A DNA stretch of 64,000 bases from QYOJ01 sp043810345 (GTDB lineage Bacteria; Bacteroidota; Bacteroidia; Bacteroidales; FEN-979). Numbering within the stretch: the first letter of the stretch is position 1; every line of letters begins with the position of its first letter. A model generated the notes under the pieces. It did no database searches. It worked only from the letters and a program-made list of their open reading frames with translations, and had not been told where the DNA came from. The position numbers and the translations under genes were made by a program. The stretch spans positions 5,169 through 69,168 of the forward strand of contig JBDROF010000022.1 in assembly GCA_043810345.1 (NCBI GenBank), in the 5' to 3' direction. Positions 60,311-64,000 of this stretch are shown here, piece after piece.

Positions 60311-62140
60311 TTACTGCACCATCATCTTCCGGGTTATTCTCTCTCCGTCAACCTCCACACAATAGGTATACATCCCTTTCGTCAATCCCGAGAGATCCAG
60401 CGAAATCACCTGGGTGCCTGAGTTCATCCTGCCCAGCTCCATCCGTTTCAATGTCTTGCCAACTATGTTGAGAATGCTGACAGAGACGGTTGCCGTTTTT
60501 TCCATCCTTATTTCAAATTGGGTGGATTGGGTGGCGGGATTCGGGTAATTTTGCGATACGACAAAGCCTGAAGGTTCAGTGACTCCCGGGATTCCTACAA
60601 AGTAGGCTTTGGGAAAGTTCATATAGTTAATGTAGTTCTCTTCCCCCGAACCGGTTCCGGGGGTAAAATCTTCCTGAAAGATGATATGAACCTTATCGTC
60701 GACAACCGGTGAAACGGCCGGAAAAACACATTCGGAATACAGGAACACTATCCCCTCGGTCATATCCTTAATGCCGTTCCAGGTAGTTCCGCCATCAAAC
60801 GAAGCATTGCAGAAGATGTGCCGGAAATAGTACTGACCGCTGAAATAGTCGGGTGCCAGTGCCGAATAGGCTACAAACAGGTTGTCCTCGGCATCTATTC
60901 CAATTTGTGGCATGGAGGTTAATCCGACCCCGTAACTAGGTTGATCGCCGGGGATTTCAAGGCTTGCCGTATCACCTATCAGCCATCCGATCAGGTTTCC
61001 TCCGGCTTCCAGGAACTCAAGGGTGTACGAGCTGACAATAGTGGAATCGAGCATGGGCATGGTTTCGTTCCAGTAGATCAATCCTTCGGTGCTTGTAGGA
61101 TAGTAATACCAGCCGGATCCGGAGACGATATCATGGAACCACAACATCCTGCTAAACACCACATGTGCCATCCCCTGAGAATCCAGTGCAATGGCGGAGG
61201 TGCCGTCTCCACTCCCGTAAACGGGCGTCAGGTCAGGGATATTAAAAGGCGTATACGGCGATTCATAAACGACAATCTTTTCCCAGGTGTCACCATTATC
61301 AGTTGATTTAAACACCAAACCGTCGAAGTAATCAAACCCGTAAGTGAATGCAATGGTATTGCCAACGGGTTGAGCCCAGGAGTATTTGAGGCTGGAAATG
61401 GCAAGAAAAAAACCGGAACCCAGCCCTTCGATGATCTCGCCGTTGATCTCCCATGTGACACCTCCATCGGAAGATCTGTAGTAGAGCAATGCATCTTCCT
61501 GCCCCTGGTAAGGATCATCGTATACAAAAGCAAGCAGATGGATGAATTCATGGTTTTCGCCGCTGGTAATCATTGAGTGCCAGACAATCGAATAGTTCCC
61601 ATCAGGTGGGTCTAAAACGCTTTCCAGCCAGTCGCCCTGTCCCTTGATCTCCCGGCGGAGGATCTTGATCGGCCCTTCCCCTGTAAGATACTGGTAGTGG
61701 GCAATCACCTCTCCGGTAGGGCCCCAGGGAGCATAACTCGGGAATCCATTGTTGGGATCATTCCCCAGATGCGGAACCGCACCTGTCCAGGTGGTTCCGT
61801 TGTAAAAGTTATAGGCGGTGCCCCTGTCGGGTACACCCGTAGCTCCCCTCAGCATCCAGGTTGCACCAATCGTTCCGTCAGCGTGTTCATATAACCGGTT
61901 CATCAGGTTCCCGGAGTTGTAGGTCTGGGTATCATACCAGGTGTTTCCGATGACCGTTGCATCGAGTATCTTTTGACCGGGTAGCGCCAGGCCAGCATTG
62001 AGAAGGACGCCATCAGGAGACACCCGTGGTTCACACAACCTGGGATTGGTCAGTGGCAAATAATCAGTCACATGCATGTTTTGCGCATATCCTATCGCCA
62101 CAATCATAATAAGTACGAAGAAGAGGATTTGTTTTTTCAT
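60311..62140 (-). CDS. T9SS-sorted BNR-type beta-propeller protein
   Basis: 609 residues with signal peptide (MKKQILFFVLIMIVAIGYAQ). Asp-box blades (SSDGGVTWEING, STDNGDTWEKIV, SFDGGTTWNGI) separated by long loops indicate a sialidase-like propeller; catalytic residues not evident. The C-terminal type A sorting domain starts SQNYPNPATQS, continues VSILNIVGKTLKRMEL and LTKGMYTYCVEVDG, and ends ITRKMMVQ. Apparently monocistronic. The 109-bp gap upstream holds no clear promoter box for it. Confidence 0.82.
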   Translation of the reverse strand: MKKQILFFVLIMIVAIGYAQNMHVTDYLPLTNPRLCEPRVSPDGVLLNAGLALPGQKILDATVIGNTWYDTQTYNSGNLMNRLYEHADGTIGATWMLRGATGVPDRGTAYNFYNGTTWTGAVPHLGNDPNNGFPSYAPWGPTGEVIAHYQYLTGEGPIKILRREIKGQGDWLESVLDPPDGNYSIVWHSMITSGENHEFIHLLAFVYDDPYQGQEDALLYYRSSDGGVTWEINGEIIEGLGSGFFLAISSLKYSWAQPVGNTIAFTYGFDYFDGLVFKSTDNGDTWEKIVVYESPYTPFNIPDLTPVYGSGDGTSAIALDSQGMAHVVFSRMLWFHDIVSGSGWYYYPTSTEGLIYWNETMPMLDSTIVSSYTLEFLEAGGNLIGWLIGDTASLEIPGDQPSYGVGLTSMPQIGIDAEDNLFVAYSALAPDYFSGQYYFRHIFCNASFDGGTTWNGIKDMTEGIVFLYSECVFPAVSPVVDDKVHIIFQEDFTPGTGSGEENYINYMNFPKAYFVGIPGVTEPSGFVVSQNYPNPATQSTQFEIRMEKTATVSVSILNIVGKTLKRMELGRMNSGTQVISLDLSGLTKGMYTYCVEVDGERITRKMMVQ

Positions 62141-62235
62141 CGTTTCTTTTTTAAGTTAGACTTCTGCTGCAGACTACTCCTGTAAATACAAATGTACTAT
62201 CCTTTTTCAGGAATAGCTAATTTCCATTTATTTAA

Positions 62236-62243
62236 TATCTTTG
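62236..62243 (+). promoter_or_regulatory. -7 box TATCTTTG before the acs remnant
   Basis: TAnnTTTG match 6 nt before an in-frame GTG, matching the short spacing of functional genes in the window. Confidence 0.5.
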
Positions 62244-62249
62244 GCAGAG

Positions 62250-63162
62250 GTGCATAAGAATGCCTACATCCATTCAATGGAAGACTATGATAAACTTTAC
62301 TCCGAAAGCATATCACACTCAACTGAATTCTGGGGAAAGCAGGCCCACGAATTATTACACTGGCATCACGATTTCCAGATGGTGAGCGATTGTGATTTTA
62401 CGGAAGGACTCGTTTCCTGGTTTCTTGCAGGGAAAATCAATGCAAGTGAAAATTGTATTGACAGACATCTAGAACACAGAGGAGAACAGGTAGCAATCAT
62501 CTGGGAAGCAGATGAACCGGGTCAGGAGAAGAGAATAACATACCGGGAACTGCATCGCGAGGTTTCCCGCCTTGCCAATGTGTTGCGTCATAACGGGATC
62601 AGAAAAGGAGACAGGGAAGGGGAAGTATTTGCATGTATGGCTGACATTGGTTGGATTACAGGCCATCCAGCGTGAAGGAGATTCCTTCGTGACGAAATAT
62701 GACCGCTCAAGTCTGCGTATACTAGGTACTGTAGGAGAACCCATCAGTCCGGAAATCTGGTTCGGCTACGTTACCTTTCTTCGGAATTGAGCCTGCGTTG
62801 CTTTCCGAAGAGGGTGAAGAATTGACTGGCGATGGGGCACGCCGGGATGCCGATGGGTACTACTGGATTACCGGCCGGGTGGATGATGTTCTGAATGTTT
62901 CAGGTCACCGGTTAGGCACTGCCGAAGTAGAGGGAGCTCTGGTTTCACATCCATTCTGCTCTGAAGCAGCTGTTATTGGATTCCCACACGAAGTGAAAGG
63001 AGAAGGATTGCTCCCGGGTTACCCAAAACCAGGTCGGGAAAGATCATGCGTCGCATCCTTAGAAAAATTGCAGCCTCGGATACAACCGATCTGGGGGATA
63101 TCACAACACTTGCCGATCCGTTAATCGTTGAGAAACTGATTGAGCTGAGGAAGAAATTGTAG
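62250..63162 (+). pseudogene. acs: Decayed acetyl-CoA synthetase
   Basis: Acs is normally about 640-650 residues; here about 300 codons of homology survive in three frames. First block: MEDYDKLYSESISHSTEFWG through VAIIWEADEPGQEKRITYRE (N-terminal domain). A deletion then jumps to GEVFACMADIGWITGH, followed by a frameshift to FVTKYDRSSLRILGTVGEPI, another deletion, then DGYYWITGRVDDVLNVSGHR (C-terminal hinge region) and a last frame with MRRILRKIAASDTTDLGDIT up to the stop. The active-site lysine region GKIMRR survives only in shifted frame. The start may be GTG 62250 or ATG 62277. Confidence 0.9.
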
Positions 63163-63178
63163 GGGTTAAATGGATGGT

Positions 63179-64000
63179 TTATATTATTGAGGATGTGGAT
63201 GTTTTTGCCAGAACACTTTCATACAAGTCACAATAAGCCTTTCCAACGATCATAAATCCAAAGGTGTTTTGAACTTTTTCACGCATCAGGTTGGCGTCAT
63301 AATCCTGATAATGGTCGAGCATGAAATTCACTGCATTCAGTAACTCAACCTCGTCGCACGGATTGACCAATATCCCAGAATGCTGATCTACAAGATCCGG
63401 AATGGGACCTGTGTTTGAAGCAACAATGGGTTTACCGCATGACAAACATTCCTGGATCACCAGTGAAAATGTCTCATAGTTACTAAACATGACAAGGAAT
63501 TGTGCATGCTGAATCTCCCTGACCAACTCCTCTCCAAATTTTATTCCCCTGAAATACAACAAGGGTTCCTCCAACCCAAGCTCCTGTGCCAGGGACTTGG
63601 CTTGTTCCTCGAAAGGTGATTCCCCTCCAATTAAATGACACTCGAAATCCCTGCGGCATTCAGACAATTTTCTGACCATTCGTAAGATCCCATTGATGTT
63701 CTTTGCCTGATCTGAGAATGTTGAAATGTGGATGAATCGTTTTTTCGGGGCTTCCTTCATCGACCCTGCGAGTGTAAATAAGCTGGTATCGACAGCAGGC
63801 GGGATGACCTTGAAATTTCTGTTCCGGATGCCTTGCTTTCCCATGGCCATTCTTAAATAATCAGAAATCGCAATCATCCCATCTGCATTTCGAACAATGA
63901 TCGCAGTTACTTTCTTTCTCAGCCATCCTTGATATTGATTATTTTCAGCCAGGTATCGTGTCCAATAGTCCGTAATGACGTAAGGCTTTCTGAACAATAG
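63179..64000 (-). CDS. Glycosyltransferase family 4 (GT-B) protein, 5' end outside window
   Basis: At least 273 residues; the frame is open to the window edge so the N-terminus is missing. Visible parts are the end of the first Rossmann domain (NADGMIAISDYLR, FKVIPPAVDTSLF) and the donor-binding domain with the EX7E element (YETFSLVIQECLSCGKPIVA) and NTGPIPDLVDQHSGILV. GT4 enzymes transfer a nucleotide sugar with retention; acceptor unknown. Convergent with the acs remnant, 16 bp apart. Likely part of a polysaccharide cluster outside the window. Confidence 0.88.
   Translation of the reverse strand, partial: LLFRKPYVITDYWTRYLAENNQYQGWLRKKVTAIIVRNADGMIAISDYLRMAMGKQGIRNRNFKVIPPAVDTSLFTLAGSMKEAPKKRFIHISTFSDQAKNINGILRMVRKLSECRRDFECHLIGGESPFEEQAKSLAQELGLEEPLLYFRGIKFGEELVREIQHAQFLVMFSNYETFSLVIQECLSCGKPIVASNTGPIPDLVDQHSGILVNPCDEVELLNAVNFMLDHYQDYDANLMREKVQNTFGFMIVGKAYCDLYESVLAKTSTSSII

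Overview
The window reads as a chromosomal segment of a Bacteroidota bacterium, most likely an anaerobic or facultative member of the Bacteroidales or Marinilabiliales type (inference). The support is four secreted proteins with type IX secretion (T9SS) C-terminal sorting domains, a TonB-dependent receptor, a Bacteroidetes-style tricorn protease, an AGCS symporter with a signal-peptide-like N-terminus, and repeated TAnnTTTG (-7) promoter elements. Classical Shine-Dalgarno sites are rare outside one operon.

Layout. 1-10.2 kb (minus): gcvT, three small envelope genes, a leucine-rich-repeat protein and an M23 peptidase form one run, followed by guaA with its own promoter and a LysM/PBP1 protein cut by the window edge. 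10.3-24.2 kb: sugar-nucleotide 4,6-dehydratase, a miaA scrap, tricorn protease, patatin/beta-barrel protein, DUF349 protein, aroC, a T9SS protein and agmatine deiminase. 24.4-28.1 kb: tRNA-Phe, a polytopic membrane protein, then a strikingly AT-rich pair (GT2 glycosyltransferase and methyltransferase) that looks acquired.

28.1-38.3 kb (minus) is the most interesting region. It is an eight-gene locus: a periplasmic binding protein fused through a membrane segment to a GcvH-like domain, a Tat-type four-cluster Fe-S protein, an NrfD/HybB-type membrane subunit, a second membrane-anchored GcvH-like protein, two tandem histidine kinases whose extracytoplasmic domains carry CxxCH and Cx4CH motifs, a sigma-54 response regulator, and an archaemetzincin. 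A near-consensus -24/-12 promoter and two inverted repeats lie upstream. A hairpin with a U tract separates the electron-transfer genes from the regulators. I read it as a self-regulated, redox-sensing, quinone-linked electron-transfer system with no catalytic subunit encoded beside it.

38.3-64 kb: small envelope genes, a monoheme cytochrome c, the AGCS symporter, a decayed tripartite RND efflux operon with an ORF6N scrap in its tolC end, a LETM1-like protein, an AsmA-like protein, several T9SS beta-propeller proteins (one with a transposase-derived N-terminus), a TonB receptor, a CrtI-like oxidoreductase, a nitronate monooxygenase-like enzyme with no ordinary start codon, a decayed acetyl-CoA synthetase and a partial glycosyltransferase.

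Two genome-wide patterns stand out. First, short tandem arrays with a 7-bp period but different unit sequences occur at stop codons, inside signal-peptide codons and inside T9SS sorting domains. Second, TAnnTTTG boxes sit only 4-6 nt before start codons at several genes, implying leaderless or nearly leaderless mRNAs.
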